Positions 1 to 12,964 of a DNA stretch of 64,000 bases are shown here, piece by piece. The DNA is taken from NCBI RefSeq assembly GCF_036417845.1, contig NC_089991.1, positions 12,095,001 to 12,159,000 on the forward strand, written 5' to 3'. The first letter of the stretch is position 1, and every line of letters starts with the position of its first letter. Below the pieces are notes generated by a model. That model searched no databases. It was not told where the DNA came from and saw only the letters and a program-made list of their open reading frames with translations. Source of the DNA: Apteryx mantelli (Eukaryota > Chordata > Aves > Apterygiformes > Apterygidae). Position numbers and translations under genes: made by a program.

Positions 1-2879
1 GGACCTCCACAAAAGCCACCCGTGGCAGGTCCCCTGCCTCGTCCCCGGGCGGCCGGGCGGCCGGTGCCTCCGCGCGAGCGGCAGCGGCCACGGCGGCTTT
101 GCGAGTCCCGTGAAACGCAGGGGAGCCACTTAACAGGGGATGCGGCGAGGAGGCAGCAAACGCTGGACAGGAGGAAAGAAATTAAAACGATAAAAAAAGC
201 AGCTGACAACCTTCTTTTGAGCTTTCCCAGACATGAACCCCCTGCTCGGCGGACACTTGGGTGTCCCTCATCAGCCCTCACTGTTTTGTGCCTCTGCACA
301 TTTCTAGTTGTTTGGATGAAGAGAAAAGAAATGTTACAGCAGAGAAGAAGAAAGATGGAGGAAGACTACAAAAAGCTGTGAGCTGCCAGGGTGTTTTGGG
401 TTGCTTTATTCTGAATCAATATTGAACTGGAGAGGAATTATAAATCTAGCAGATTACAGCTGAAGCAATGCCAGAGCATCTGTTTCCAGATATTCTTTTT
501 TTTTTTTTTTTTACTATCTAGAGCAGCTGTTTTTACAAGAATCCACAGTAAAAGAATTATTAAAACAAAGGTGGAAAAGAAATAACAATAAACAAGAGAT
601 ATATAGCAGATGAGGTGCAGTAGAGACATGGGGCTAGGAATTAAATGGAAGAGAGGAGGAAGAACTCAGCAACCAACAGTTTATAACTTGCATCAGATGC
701 TACAAAATGTGGAAGATATTTGTTTTACATGACAGTGATCCTGAGCTCCAGGATTTTGCTTGGTGATTTATGATGTCTGGCAGCTGTTGCAGAGGTTGAA
801 CTAAACACAACAGAGAGATAAAAGTGGAAATCACCCTTAGCACTTGCATGCTGTTTCCTAACGGGAGGGGATTTATTGGTAGGAAGCAGATGGGGGTGGC
901 TGGGTGTACTTGGAGGCAGATTCCTGTCTCTGTTGCTCCCCCATCTAGGATAAAAATTCACCTTTGATGAAATTCAGGTTACAGTTAAGGGTATGGGCAT
1001 ATAACTGAGGGCATTAATGTGGCTTAAAGACTTATCGCCCTTCAGCTGGGATGAGGCAAGTGACACAAGCGTGTTCATAGCCTGGCCAAGGATGAAATAA
1101 TACGTGTTAGATGAAAGCATCATGAGATCATGAAGACAGTTTTCATGGCCTTTACTGGCCACTGCAGGTCATCGGGAAGGTGCTAACGTGCTCAGCCCTG
1201 CCAGCTCAGTCATCGCTGGTCGTGGGGCCAGGACGGTGCTGGGACACCCAGTCTGCTCATCCGTCACCAGCGAACACCCAGCCTTTGCGTTTCCAAACCT
1301 CCCTCATTCCATTGCTGAGCACCTGGGGAAATACTCTGCGGTCAGTTTTCATGTTTTTCAATGAAAGCTAAGTTTTGGTTCCTGTGGATGAAAGTAGACC
1401 CAGAAATTGCCATTTGTCACCCAGAGGTAGTTTGGAGGAGAGCTTCCGAGCAGTGCTAATGCTGGGAAGGTGTGCTTGGCTTTATGTCTGCTTTAAAAGC
1501 ATTACCTTTCAAAAAAGAGTATCTCTGGGAGGAGATCCAGAGTTGATCACTTAAATGTGGTCACCTTCTTGCATGGACCGGTCCTCTAGAGATCTGCCTT
1601 TTGGGAATGGATTTTGGGTCAGAGCTTGTCAGCTCTGGCAGCATCACTAGACAAGATCCAGCAGTCAGCATGGCAGTCCGACTGCATCTGATTGCCTGCA
1701 GACTTGTAGTTTCCATCACTTTTTCTCGCTACCAGTTCTTTAATTTCAGCACATCCAGCTGGTAGTGCTCAGAGCAGGGCTGGGGCTCACACTCAAGGAG
1801 AATTTCAATCTCAGCATCTGGCTCAGGTGGATATTTAGATTCCCACTGAAGAGCTTACATTAGGAAAGGGCTGGGGGATAACTTGATACAAACAAGACTT
1901 GTAGAAATTTGAAGCGCCAAACCTTTACGTAATAGATTTCTGCAGAAACTATTCCAAGATATACAGAATTTAACACAAAAATGGTGTCCCTCCCATATGT
2001 TGAACTTTCTTTACACATCATCCTTTCATGGTCTCTAACTCTCTGAAGGATAGCTCAAAAACCCTCAGAAGCTTCTGTTTTAACAGTGACATTTTGCAGG
2101 ATTTACCCTGATGCCCTTCTAGTTAGATGGTCCAGGAACTCTGTCTTAGCACGTGATAGTTGACACCTGGTTCACCCTGGCTGTATTCTCCAGTTCTGTA
2201 TTTTGTAAAGCACTAGAAATAAATACATTGAGTAGGAAAGGTGCCACCTAACGCTATATCCTATTCAGTGTCAGCCTGTGCTGTGTTCAGGTATTGTATC
2301 TAAACATACGCTGTGTTATGCACTTGTCTTGAAATCAAGCAAAGATACATTTTCCAGGAGTAGCTGATCCTACAAACAGCAGTTCATATTCCTCGCGTTA
2401 ATTTAATAGCACCGGTCACCATGGCTTGCATCAGGGTAACTAAGAAAAGGGTTTTGACTCATGTCTGAAGTCACGCCAAAGCCAGAAAAGAAAATCAACT
2501 GTCCCCCCCCCCATCAAGCTTAACTTTTTGTACCGGGAATGAACCTTGCCTTTCCAAACAGCACTTACCTGATAAATGCAGGGGTGACGTCCAACCCGAC
2601 ACCCACTGCAGGCAACACAAAGCCGCCCGTTCAAATTGCTGAAGATTTGGCCTTGTGTTTTCTTCAGGTTTATTGATTCATTTTGCAACAATGCACCGTA
2701 AATAGATTCATTCTTACAGTTATAACTGAGTCGATGAGAGCCTGGGAAGCGAAGAGGAGGCTGGAAGAAAGGTGAACAGAAATCAGCTCCGAAATAAGAC
2801 ACCTGTGGAATGAATATTTCTCCTTGACGGTAAGAAAGCAGCGTAAATGTTTCTCTCCCTATACATTGCACTGGATACA
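1..2879. other. Left-edge sequence, no gene assigned
   Basis: The first ~130 bases are CpG-rich and the rest has moderate GC. An open frame ending with TGA at 379-381 has a basic end, KRKEMLQQRRRKMEEDYKKL, preceded by an acceptor-like TTTCTAG near 301-307. This could be the last exon of an unidentified gene that begins left of the window, but nothing proves it. No repeat or RNA gene was recognised. Confidence 0.35.
494..512. repeat. Poly-T homopolymer
   Basis: A run of about 18-19 T. No flanking retroposon sequence or target-site duplication was recognised. Confidence 0.7.
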
Positions 2880-3245
2880 GCCGCGCGCGGGGTGTTGTGT
2901 GTAGTATCTGCGCTAGACGATGTAACGCCCGACGCCTCGGCCGTCCCGTGCCCTGGGGACCTCTGCCCCTCGCCGCCTTCCCGGTGCGCGGGTCTCGGTG
3001 AGCTGCACTCCCCAACCCCAACTGCACCCAGCAGGGGCGGCTGCCGCGGGACTGCATGTCCCAGGCGGGCTGGGGACCCGGGGAGCTGCTCGAAAGCTGC
3101 CGTGGCCCCGGAGCAGGCGGGCTGGCCAGGAGCGCTGGGCAACGGGCACCGGGCACCGGCAGGGCGGCTGCCCGCGAGCGCTGGCTGGGTTTGGCCGCCA
3201 AGAGCCACCGCTGCTGCTAGTCCCGGTGGAAATCCAAATCCCCTT
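2880..3245. other. CpG-rich block
   Basis: Dense CG dinucleotides begin abruptly at about 2880 after AT-richer sequence. Open frames overlap on both strands, as expected from GC content, and no family motif was seen. It could be an isolated CpG island or promoter. Confidence 0.5.
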
Positions 3246-6200
3246 CGTTATCTGCATGGGAGGAAAGAAAGTGCCGGGGAATCTGAAGGCCAAAATGGAT
3301 AGAGGGAAGTGTGCAGCACTTTGTTCCCTGCCTCTCTCCCACCATCACTTTTGTCTTATTTCAAATATTAGTCAAGAAAACCACAGTGTCTGCGCAGGGA
3401 AGAGACCACGGAGGTCTCCAGTCTTTCTCTTTCAGTGTGATATGTTATTGCTTGCACCGTGGCCGCTGAGCTCGCGGGTGTGAAGGAGCCAGCTCAGCTC
3501 CCGAACAGCGGCTCCGATCCCACCCGCGGCTGCTTCGCCCTCTCCAGAGTGGCTCTGCCCACTGCTTCGCCCATTGCCTTTCTTTTCCCATGCTTTTTGG
3601 GGGGCACTTTTCTGCAGCACTTTCCCCAGGGAAGGTGCATGGCTGCTTCAGCCCCCATTTCCAGCCCTGAGCCGTGCCAGGGCCAGACTCAACGGGAGCT
3701 TCAGCTTCTCGAGGCGAGCCATGACAGCTCATCGCAAACATCAGGCACTTACACGTGGCCTCGGAAGCAGCGACGCATGCAAAAAATTGGGTCTCATCAT
3801 TTTGGCCAGCCTCACAAGGAAAAGGCCCATGAGAGCAAGAGCAGCTGGGTAGGTTTGGGTCCCGCTTTGGGAATGGTGAAGGGTTTAATTCGCTGCTTTG
3901 CCGCAGCCTCCCCAGGTAACCTTGGCCAAACCATATCACAGGTCATCACAGGCCCTTAGGTGTCTAACCCACTGAAACCAGACACACGTGACTTAAAATG
4001 TGCCTGAAAACCTGATTTTTGATCTCTTTTTTGCCTCAACCCTCTCCATTAAATGAACAGAATCAGAATGTTTTTCTTTCCCCCTTTTCCCTGGCTTGCG
4101 TCTTTAACTGTTAAATCTTCCAGGCAGGGATCTTCTCATCTTAAGTGTCCGAGGAGCACCAAGCACAAAGGCCCTCCAGGCACTGCCGGAGTCCCAGGAT
4201 ACCATCCAGAGAGAAATTATTCACAGAAATTTGCAGTCAGCGCACAGAAACTTACTGAGCAGAAAAGAAGCAATCTTCACCTAGTCCACAATTTGATGCA
4301 GATTATTCTTACAGTTCTGCTGAAGAGTTAATATACTTGGTCTGGACAGGCTAGAAATGATGCCTACTTAATGCAATGGAAAATAAATAGAATCTGCCTT
4401 CGAAGGATGCATTGACCTAGCTGTCATGTCTGATGCTGGGGAGACAAGTGCCTACAAGCTTCAGTTAAATGTAGCGTGGAAATGTATTGGGTTGTATTTA
4501 GGCCCATATACAATACTTAACTGGCTATTGTGCTGATTAAATGTTTAATTGGCTGTCTGTGAGATGAAGTGCACCATTAGTCTATAGGGAATTAAACTGT
4601 TCCTTGTTTCTGCTCTTAAATAAAATGTGTAATTCGTTGTCACTTAAGCATAATGTTAAGTGCCCATTAAGGTGACGTTTCCAAGGGAAATAAATACAGA
4701 ACTTATCTGCCGGAGTGGAGTCAGGTGAGCCCAAGCACGTGGAGGTATGAGCACAGCCCTGGCTGGCGTCCCTGAGTTAGCTCCAGCACCTGATCCGCGG
4801 TGGGATTGTTGCCGGCCACCGCGCGGCTCTGGAGCTGGTAAAGGATGGCCCCGGATGCCAGGGAGCTGAGCGGCTGGGTCCAGCTCTCCTCGGGATCTCC
4901 GCACACACTGGTGGCTCCCGGCCTTGCGCGCACACTCCGGAGAGGACGGGCTGGGAAAGCTCAGCCTGTTCTCCATGTGTTGCTGCCAATGAGGAGCATG
5001 GCATGATGCTAAGGAAAGGTCTCTGGGGTTTCCCCTACTGCTGAATGGCTTTTGGAGCTGCTGGTCATGGTAGATAGCAATTGCTATCAACTACTTTTGA
5101 TCTGGTCTTTAGCAATAAGGGTCTTCTAGCTGCTGGGGCAGATGGAGGGGAATGAAATCTTATTCCTGCTGAATTCAGAGTTTCACCACAGCCAGGCTTT
5201 CGCCCTTGGCCTATTGTGCAAGACAAATTACAGGGCAAGAGGAGATGGGAGCAGGATGCCATCTTCAGCAGGAGACGTATCGCAGTTCATTGCCTTGGTC
5301 TGGGCTTCAGCAGCGGCTCCTTGCCCAGGAGCTCTCTGGCCAGGGCATGCTCCAAACCAGCACCAGCATCCCAGCATGGCCTGTTCAGTCCAGATGGACC
5401 TGAACCAAATCCAAAGGCAGCTGGCAGAGCCAGGTCCACTTCAGCCTGCGTCTGACTTCCAGCTGTCAGCACTGACTGTGCAGCTCCTCGGATCCTGGGG
5501 AGAAATCAGGGTTCCCACACCAGTCCCGAGCTCCTCTTTTACACTCTAAATGCAGGAATACAGGGTTTACACAGCCGCATCAAGCCTTAGGGAAGCACAG
5601 ATCTAGATTTGAACCATGACTCAGTGCCACTTTTAATTGTAAGGAAAATATAACACAGACCAAAAAGACCAAGAAGTGCCCTCTATTCTGATGGCATAAA
5701 GCAGAGCAGTGCCTCTGACCGCAGCGGTGCTACGCCGGCTGACCCCCACTGGTCTGGGGCAGAGAAGCGGAAAAAGGAAAGTTGCTGCAATTGTCATTTC
5801 CAGCTTTGTGCTTCCTGTGAGTATAGATAGGAATACAGAAAGCCCAACAGGATGCACTTAAAAAACAATTCTTTGCTGCAGCTGGGTGGAAGGAGTGCGC
5901 TCTGCTGGCAATGATCATGGGAGTTTCTTTTCCTGGTTCTGTTTGAGCTGCGAATCTAAATTCAATTGGGGGAAGAGGAGGAGAGAGAAGGGGATGCAGG
6001 CTTATGAAAGCGACTCTTTCTTCTCTTCTTCAGAGTACCCTGAGGTACAACAAAAGCAAAGAAACGCTCAGGAGCAGAGCGCTCATACCTTGCAGACTGC
6101 ACTGCCAGCGTAACATGAATACTGGCAAGAGAAAAACTAGGGAAGTGCTGTGAGTTTTATTCCTTACATTATAATTTAATGAAAACCTTGGACCTTGTGA

Positions 6201-8370
6201 TACAAAAGCTGGTGGTATTCTATTGGCAAAGCTCTCTGCTCTTAGACATCAGCAACACCCCGTTCACTTACAGCAGCACGTAGCCGGACAGCCGTGTATC
6301 TGCTGCTGGACGCGCAGGCAGGGTCCCTCCGCCAAGGGCTGCCGCGGCTGCTTGATTCATCGCAGCAGTGAAGCTGACATGTCTGTTGAGTAACTGATCC
6401 TTCACCAGCGTAACTCTTTTTCCCTTGTCGCTTTGGGCCACCCTCTTCCCTCCTCCAAGAATTTCCACTTCCCTGCACACGTGCCCGCTGCAGGAATGTA
6501 TCCAGGTCAGCATCCCAATCCAAAGGCGAGTCCCCTCCGCCCAGATTAGCTCCTGCTGTGCAGCTGCCCAGCCGTGACACGCGGCAATGTGGCACAGCCT
6601 TTGAAGCCGGGTGGGTGGTTGGGCTTCTCTCCCCCAGCTCAGTGGATCAAGCAGAAAAGCTCGTTTTTAATTTAGTGATGGACAGAAGCAAAGAAGCTGG
6701 CTGACTGGTTGGCAGAGCTGTGCAATGGAGGACTTCACTTCCCAGGCTGATCCCGTCATTCCTTAATGAAGTCTGGCTGCTCGAACACTCACGTGGCCAG
6801 ACAGAGAGCGGAGAGGAGCAACGCGTGCCAAGCAACGTCCGTCAGAGCCTGCAGCTCAGCCTGCTCTGCTTGCTGCTTCGTGCATATCAAAGGCCCTGAC
6901 CTGCTATTGGGATTCAATAGGAAAACACGATATTCTGAATAATGCAGCTTCATCTGTGTACTTAGAGCTGAACCTGGGCTGTGCTATCCCATCGGTGCAG
7001 CTCTTTGCAGTTCTCGCGCGCTCCCTGCGTTCAGGTGGGGTTTGCTCTATAATGAACGGTGCCCCATGGTCCCGAGCCTCTCTTAATAGGTTGGACTTGA
7101 AGACATAGCTATCTTGGGACAGACAATAAGGAAAGGACCCCCCAGAGTGGTACAGTAAAGGCACGGCGTTAATTAGCCAAGATTCGTGTCCTTGTTAGAT
7201 CTGTGCAAAGCAAATTAATATTCCTCTGGGTGAGCAGGCTCCAGGACGGGCTTCCCCTACGCCTGGCTGGCACGAACGGCGCAGCTTTCCTGGGGGCGAA
7301 GGTGGTGGCGGTGTGTGCACGAGGGGCTGCGACGACCCCAGGAGAGGACTGCTCCCACCAGAAAGCGCCTGCAGCTTCTACCACTGTGGCTGCTCGGCTT
7401 TCTCCTTTCTGCACGTGCTGGAGTTGGGAACTCTTCAGGGCATCCTGCAAGTTGCCAACCCCAGGCTAAAGGAATTGGCTGCAGTCCTGGGAAGTTCCCT
7501 GAGGACAGTTAGGCGGTGATGCCAGGCCAGAGGAAATCCTAACAGCCAAAGCGAGGTGGAAGGGAGCAAGAATCGTGGTGTGGACAGTCCCAACCAGGCC
7601 AAAGCAGCTGAACAAATTCCCAGCCTGAAATGTTGGAGGCTTTGAAGGATCACAGCCTTGTGGAAGCCGGGCTGATCCCTCTGCCCCGGGGAAGAGGGAA
7701 GTGAAGTTGCACCGTGGAGCGCGGCGCTAGCAATCCCCCGGTGGCGATGGGACTGGGGCTGGGCTCTGGGGCGCGCTGGATGTGCGTTCCCGCTGCGTGG
7801 CACCGCCACGGGCTGGTCCAGGCGGCTGGCTGCCCGGGAACATCATAGATGCCCAGAGGGTGTAACGGGATGGGTGCTCTCCAAGGGGCCCAGGAAGACA
7901 GTCCAGGCCTCTTCTTCCTGGGGAAAACTGCTGAAACATCTGCTTAAGGAAATGAATGATTTCGCACCCCCAGTTGCTTGCAAACCACTGCAAAGTCGCC
8001 TGCGCCCGAGCATAGCGGCAAGGTCTGTGCTCTCAGCCTTGAGGGCTCAGGAGAGCATCAGCCAGGAAGGCTGCTCTGCCGCGAGGGACATGTAATGTTC
8101 AGGCGCCAGCAGCCAGGGCTGCCTCTGCCTCTGCTCTGCTCCTCCTCCACGGCGGCAGTGGATGAGGATAGTGCCCGTGCGAGTGCGTGTGCATGACACG
8201 GGCCACATGTTTTGGTGTGTTCAGGCATTCATGTATGTTCCTACTGGACACTCAGGAGCTCCTCGGAGAACTGGGACTGCAGCCATGTAGGAGAAGGCCA
8301 CGCTGAAATGTTTGGCACGGCCAAAAGACAGGGCTCCTGTCTGAGATTTCTTCTCCTCCTCCCGGCTCCC
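3246..8370. other. Intergenic sequence, nothing recognised
   Basis: Mixed GC sequence without recognisable exons, repeats or RNA genes. The short ORFs show no family features. Confidence 0.4.
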
Positions 8371-9007
8371 CGTGCCGCCCCTTTTCCCCAGCGGGTCTCG
8401 TGGGGAATCTGCGGCACACCGGCATGCCAGGTTCCGCTCCCTCTTGCTCCCCTGCTTGGCGGTTCCCGTCCTCTCCTTCTCCTCCTCACTCTTCTGCTCG
8501 CTTGTTCATTCCCTTCTTCCCCCGCCTTTCCCTCGCTCCTGCTCTCCTTGCAGAGGGGGTCACCCGCCGCCCGGAGCCGCTGGCACCCGCTCCCGTCGGA
8601 GCCCCGTGCCGAGGGGGTCGGCGGCTCCGGCAGGGCCAGGCGGCGAGAAGCACCAGCGCTCCGTCAGCTGCAGCCGCCGGCGTTATCTGGGTCAGGCTGA
8701 CACCGCGTCACCCCGCACACCCGGGGAGCTGGCAAAAACACCCCCCCTTCCGGCGAGGCTCTCGGGTAACCGCCCCGCGGCTGTGCCGGGGACACGCGGC
8801 CGCGCTGGGGACACGCGGCCGGAGCTGCCGCCAGCCACCGGAGCTGCCGCCAGCCGCCGCGGCCCGGAGCTCCCGCGCCAGCCCCGCTGCCCTTAGGGAC
8901 CGCGCGGCTCTGAAGCACCTCCCCGACCCCAGCCAGGTTCCTCCTCTCCCCGGCTCCGGCATCTCCGGGGGAGGCGGAGGAGGATGCAGATTGCATTAGT
9001 CAGGTTG

Positions 9008-9056
9008 GTTGGGTTTTCTTTTCTTTTTTTCTTTCTTTTCTTTTTTTTTTCTTAAC
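9008..9056. repeat. Polypyrimidine CTTTT-rich low-complexity tract
   Basis: A run of T with interspersed C between two CpG-rich blocks. It is a simple repeat, and no gene context was found. Confidence 0.7.
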
Positions 9057-9667
9057 TAGCTTTCACACCTCCCCTCACTCTCTATTTTTGATAAACTGAG
9101 TCAAACCCTGGATGTGGTGCTCGGAGAGCGGCGAGGCGGTGGGAGCGAGCAGGGGTGGGAAGGCAGCGGCGAGGTCGGCGCTCGCAGCCCCACGTGCCCG
9201 CCACCGGCTGCTCCCCACCACCGGCAACTGCCCCGAACCGCTAGGTAACGGTGTACGTACGGCCAGCAGAAGGGTGGGGGTCAGAGGGCTGGACGCCGCC
9301 AAGGGGGTCCGCGCACTGCCACGGGGCAGGGGCAGAAGAGCGCCGGGGGTCGGCACCTCCCAGCCCTGCAGACCCCGGCCCTGAAGCCGGGAGAGGGACC
9401 GGCCCGGCTGCGGGCAGGGGACAAGGGGACAACGTGGGCGAGGGGCTGGCGGAGGCCAGCGGGAAGTGGGGAGCCGCACCTGGCTCCCGTGTCCGCATCC
9501 GGGCTCCAGGCGCGAGGGTTTGAGCTGCGTGCGGACGGGAGCAGCGACCGCTCTCGTCTCTGTCCAGCCGCTCTCGGTTGTCTCGATGGGTCCCGGTCCC
9601 TTGTCACCGGGCTCCGCCGGCCCCGCGGATGCGGGGGGTGCGTGGGGTGGGCAGCGGCGTGGGATTT

Positions 9668-9790
9668 GAGCTTTTCTTTAGAAAATTAATCACACTTTAA
9701 TTACAGTGAAACCCAGAGAGATGGCAAGGGATTAAGTGGATTATCTTCAAAGTAATTTGTTATCAAATATTTATCCATCTGGGAAGGGAG
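9668..9790. promoter_or_regulatory. Possible conserved non-coding element
   Basis: An AT-rich island between CpG-dense flanks, with AATTAATCACACTTTAATTA and GATTAAGTGGATTATC motifs resembling homeodomain-type sites. Conservation is inferred from composition only. Confidence 0.3.
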
Positions 9791-10169
9791 ATAGAGCCGG
9801 ACAGATCCCACGTTCTTAGTGCCGCAGAGCAAGGACATTTCGTGTCCTTTGCGCCTCCCCCTGCCTCTATCCAGGCGGCTCAAAACGCCGAGCACATCGC
9901 GACTGGACGGACCAGCCCTGCGCAGGCCGGGCCAGGGTGGGGGGCAGAAAATCCTGGGGGATTTGCCCCGGCCCCTCGCCCCCAGCACCCAGCTTTGCCT
10001 CCCGCGAGCGTGTGGCACTGCCGGGGCAGGCGAGAGCGGCGCCGTGCCAGCCGTCTCCCGCGGGCCGAGAGCGGCCGGGGCCCTGCCGGGGCCGGGTGCT
10101 GCTCCGCTCCGTCGGCGGACGGCGCTGGGGAGGCTGCCGCCGGGAGCGGGAGCCAGAGAGATGCTCGCT

Positions 10170-10290
10170 AAATCGGATTCAGTCTGAGCTCTTTATCCAC
10201 CCGGCAGACTGTGGGTTTAGTGCTTGGATGCTTCATTAACTAATAATAATGAGTCATTGTATTTGCCTCGTGGGCACTGTAAATGATACG
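10170..10290. promoter_or_regulatory. Possible conserved non-coding element
   Basis: An AT-rich island with CATTAACTAATAATAATGAG and GTAAATGATA motifs, flanked on both sides by CpG-dense DNA. Confidence 0.3.
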
Positions 10291-11799
10291 GTGTCAGGAG
10301 ACACCACGAGGACGAGGAATTTCAATGAAGCCGAGTGGGGCTGATCCTCGGAGCGCGGACCTGCCGCGGCCCTGCCTTCGTGCTCGGAGCCGTGAGCCGC
10401 GGCCCGAGAGGAGGGGACGGCCGCACGGGTCCGGCCCTCACGGTGGTGGCAGCAGCCCCAGCCGGGCTCGCGGGGCGCTGGTGGCCCCAGAGCCTCCTGA
10501 CGGCGTGGGGGCCACCGGACCTCTGCCGAGGCTGAAGGGCGCCGTCTTCCTCGGCGGCACGCTTGCGCGCGCTTGCTTAGCAGATGTCACTCCCTGCTTT
10601 CCCTTCCAGCCGCTCTCCCGCCGGGATGGTGACCTTCTGCAGCCTGAGCGAGCCCACAGGCGTCTCCAGCGGTGCTCCTCCGGCGCTGCGTCCCCGCGGG
10701 GCGACGCGCCAGCTGCGCCGGGCCCGGGGCGCACCGTGTCTCTCTCTTTTCTTGTAAAGATAATTCAGCCTCAGGAGCGAAAACGATGCACAATGTGCCA
10801 GAAATAGCATCCGCGCTCAGGAGGCCTGGGGCTGAGTTAAAGGAAGCGCTGAAGACGCGTCTCCAAGAAGCCCCTGCTCTTCCCGGCACCTCCTCCCGCG
10901 GAGGAGCGGAGCGCGCGACGCCCGCCCGGCATCGTCCCCGGCTCAACGCACGCCGGGTCTGTGCCTCCGGCGCCCTGCGGCGCTCCGGCTGCTCCCGCGT
11001 GGCTCAGCGCTCCCAGACACCCAGGCAGGCAGCGGTCTCCACCAGCCCGAAAGCCACCTCCAAAAAACAGCCCCGAGGATCTACTGATGAAACTAGAGGG
11101 GAAGAAAAATCAGGGTGAGAGTAAGAAGGGGACCGTTAAAAAAAAAGAGAAATGGGGAAAAGAGCTAGCAGTTTGACTGCGCAAAGAGCAGGAGCCGAGT
11201 GGAGATAATTTAGGATCACGCGTAATCAAGAGTGACAGCAAACATAACTCCTGCTAGGCCTGGCAGAGGAGGCTGCTTCGCCGCTCCGCCGCTGTCAGCA
11301 GTGCGGCACCCAGGCAAGAAAGCCAAGGGGATTCTCCTCTGCCGTAATTAACACGGGGGAAACGCAGCCGTTGAGCGAGAGATTTATTTAAGGACCGCCA
11401 GAGCGGATTAGACTGGCGGGTGCCCCGCAGAGCTGCCCTGAGAAACCGCACGGAGACGGCGCTGCGCTGGGGCGACCCCGGCCACCACCAGCCTCATTGG
11501 AGCTGGCAAGCTGGTTTATCCTGGTAACGGGGCGGGGAAAGGCTCTCAGAGCGGGTAAAGACCGGGAAGACCAAGCAGCTGCGCGCCGCGGCCGTGCGGG
11601 CCCCGAGGTGCGCAGCGGCGCGGGAAGGCCGGGCTCGGGGAGGCTCGCGTGCCCCCGCCAGCCTGGCACCTTGCTCGGGTTTCGGAGCAGCCTGAGCCAG
11701 GGCCCTGCAGGGTGGGTGCTTCTCCCCCCACGCGATTGCCCCTGTTCACCAAACTTACAAGCTCATCAAAGCACGCAGCTGGGTTTGTTTGACCGGGCA

Positions 11800-12330
11800 C
11801 ATTTTCCATAAAACCATGCGGACCGGCATTAATTAGATTTCTATCCTTTAATTCTTTATTAATTAAATTTCACATCAGCTTTTCCTTTATTTTGTCTAGG
11901 ATTAATGTCAGGCTGAGCAGCTGGTATTTATCAGGGTCATCGCCGGCACCCTTTTGGGGAGCAGGCCCATCTTTAGCACCCTCTCCGCACTGGGCAGCGT
12001 CCGGCTTTGCTCAGCGCTCGTGTCCGAGCCTGGCGACCCCTCCGGCCCCTCTGCCGGGGCTCCTGAGCGCCAGGCGCCCTGTCCTACCGTTTCTAAAATG
12101 TTTAGTCCTGGCAGATGATGTTTAATACAGCCGCATCGTTAATGAACTAGAACGCCCTTCAGCAGCCCGCCGTGAGACAAATACAGCTGCCTGCTCGTTC
12201 CCAAATACCAAACAGAAATATTTGCTGCCTGCGCCTGCCTGTTATGTATCATCATTAACAATTTGCCATCCCCATCAAGCATTTGTCTATAATAATACGA
12301 ATGCGATTAAAAAAAATCCTTTCTTATTGC
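11800..12330. promoter_or_regulatory. Two possible conserved non-coding elements
   Basis: The stretches 11800-11940 and 12100-12330 are AT-rich with repeated ATTAAT motifs (GGCATTAATTAGATTTC, TTATTAATTAAATTTC, CATCGTTAATGAAC). A CpG-rich spacer separates them. Confidence 0.3.
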
Positions 12331-12964
12331 TCTCAGCCCTCCCAGTCATGGAATTTCCCTGGCATTTTTCTCACGCTTCATGCATTCTTAACATTTCACG
12401 TCTTCTATACAGTAACCATCGCTATCTAGTCCTCCTTTGCTATACGTACATTTTTCCCATTGTATTTGCTGCCTTCATGTCAGCACCAAACCACAAGGAT
12501 TTTAATCGTTCCTTTTTTTCGACCGTAGCTCGGCTTTTGGCCCCCTCCATTAGACTCTGAAAGCTCGCTCCTATCTCCCCGCCGTGTAGCTTTCTGCCTG
12601 ATTTTTCCCCTCGCAGGCGGCCTCCTGTACACCGCTCATGGAAACGCTGGCTCTTGGTACAGCCTCTTCCCCGGCAGCCCGGGCAGCTTTACTCCCTGCC
12701 GTGGCAAGCGCGGCCGTGGCGGAGGGCAGCCCCCGCTTACCCGGTACGGGGGGCGTTTCTGGGCCAGGAGCAGGGTGAATCCTGCCGGCTTCCCTGCTGT
12801 GGCCGTGCCTCAGTTTCCCTTCCCTGAGGATGCGCTTTATATCGTGCTCCACCTCTGCTGGGCTGTGGGATGCGAAGCACGAGAAAACTCCCATTGCACT
12901 GACAGGCGTAATAAAAAAAGGCAAGAGGAAGCACGTGCCGGTATGGTTTCTCCTAAAAGCGGCA

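Larger units (their letters stand above)
8371..11060. other. CpG-rich region with embedded AT-rich islands
   Basis: CpG-dense blocks at about 8540-8990, 9110-9660, 9880-10160 and 10300-11060 alternate with AT-rich islands at 9668-9790 and 10170-10290. The islands contain TTAATTAC- and TAATAATAATGAG-type motifs. This is the look of a regulatory domain. No exon was identified on either strand. Confidence 0.45.

Noticed and set aside
2440-3201. 253-codon minus-strand frame
   Set aside because: Half lies in a CpG block and half in ordinary sequence, the residue composition changes midway, and no family features were seen.
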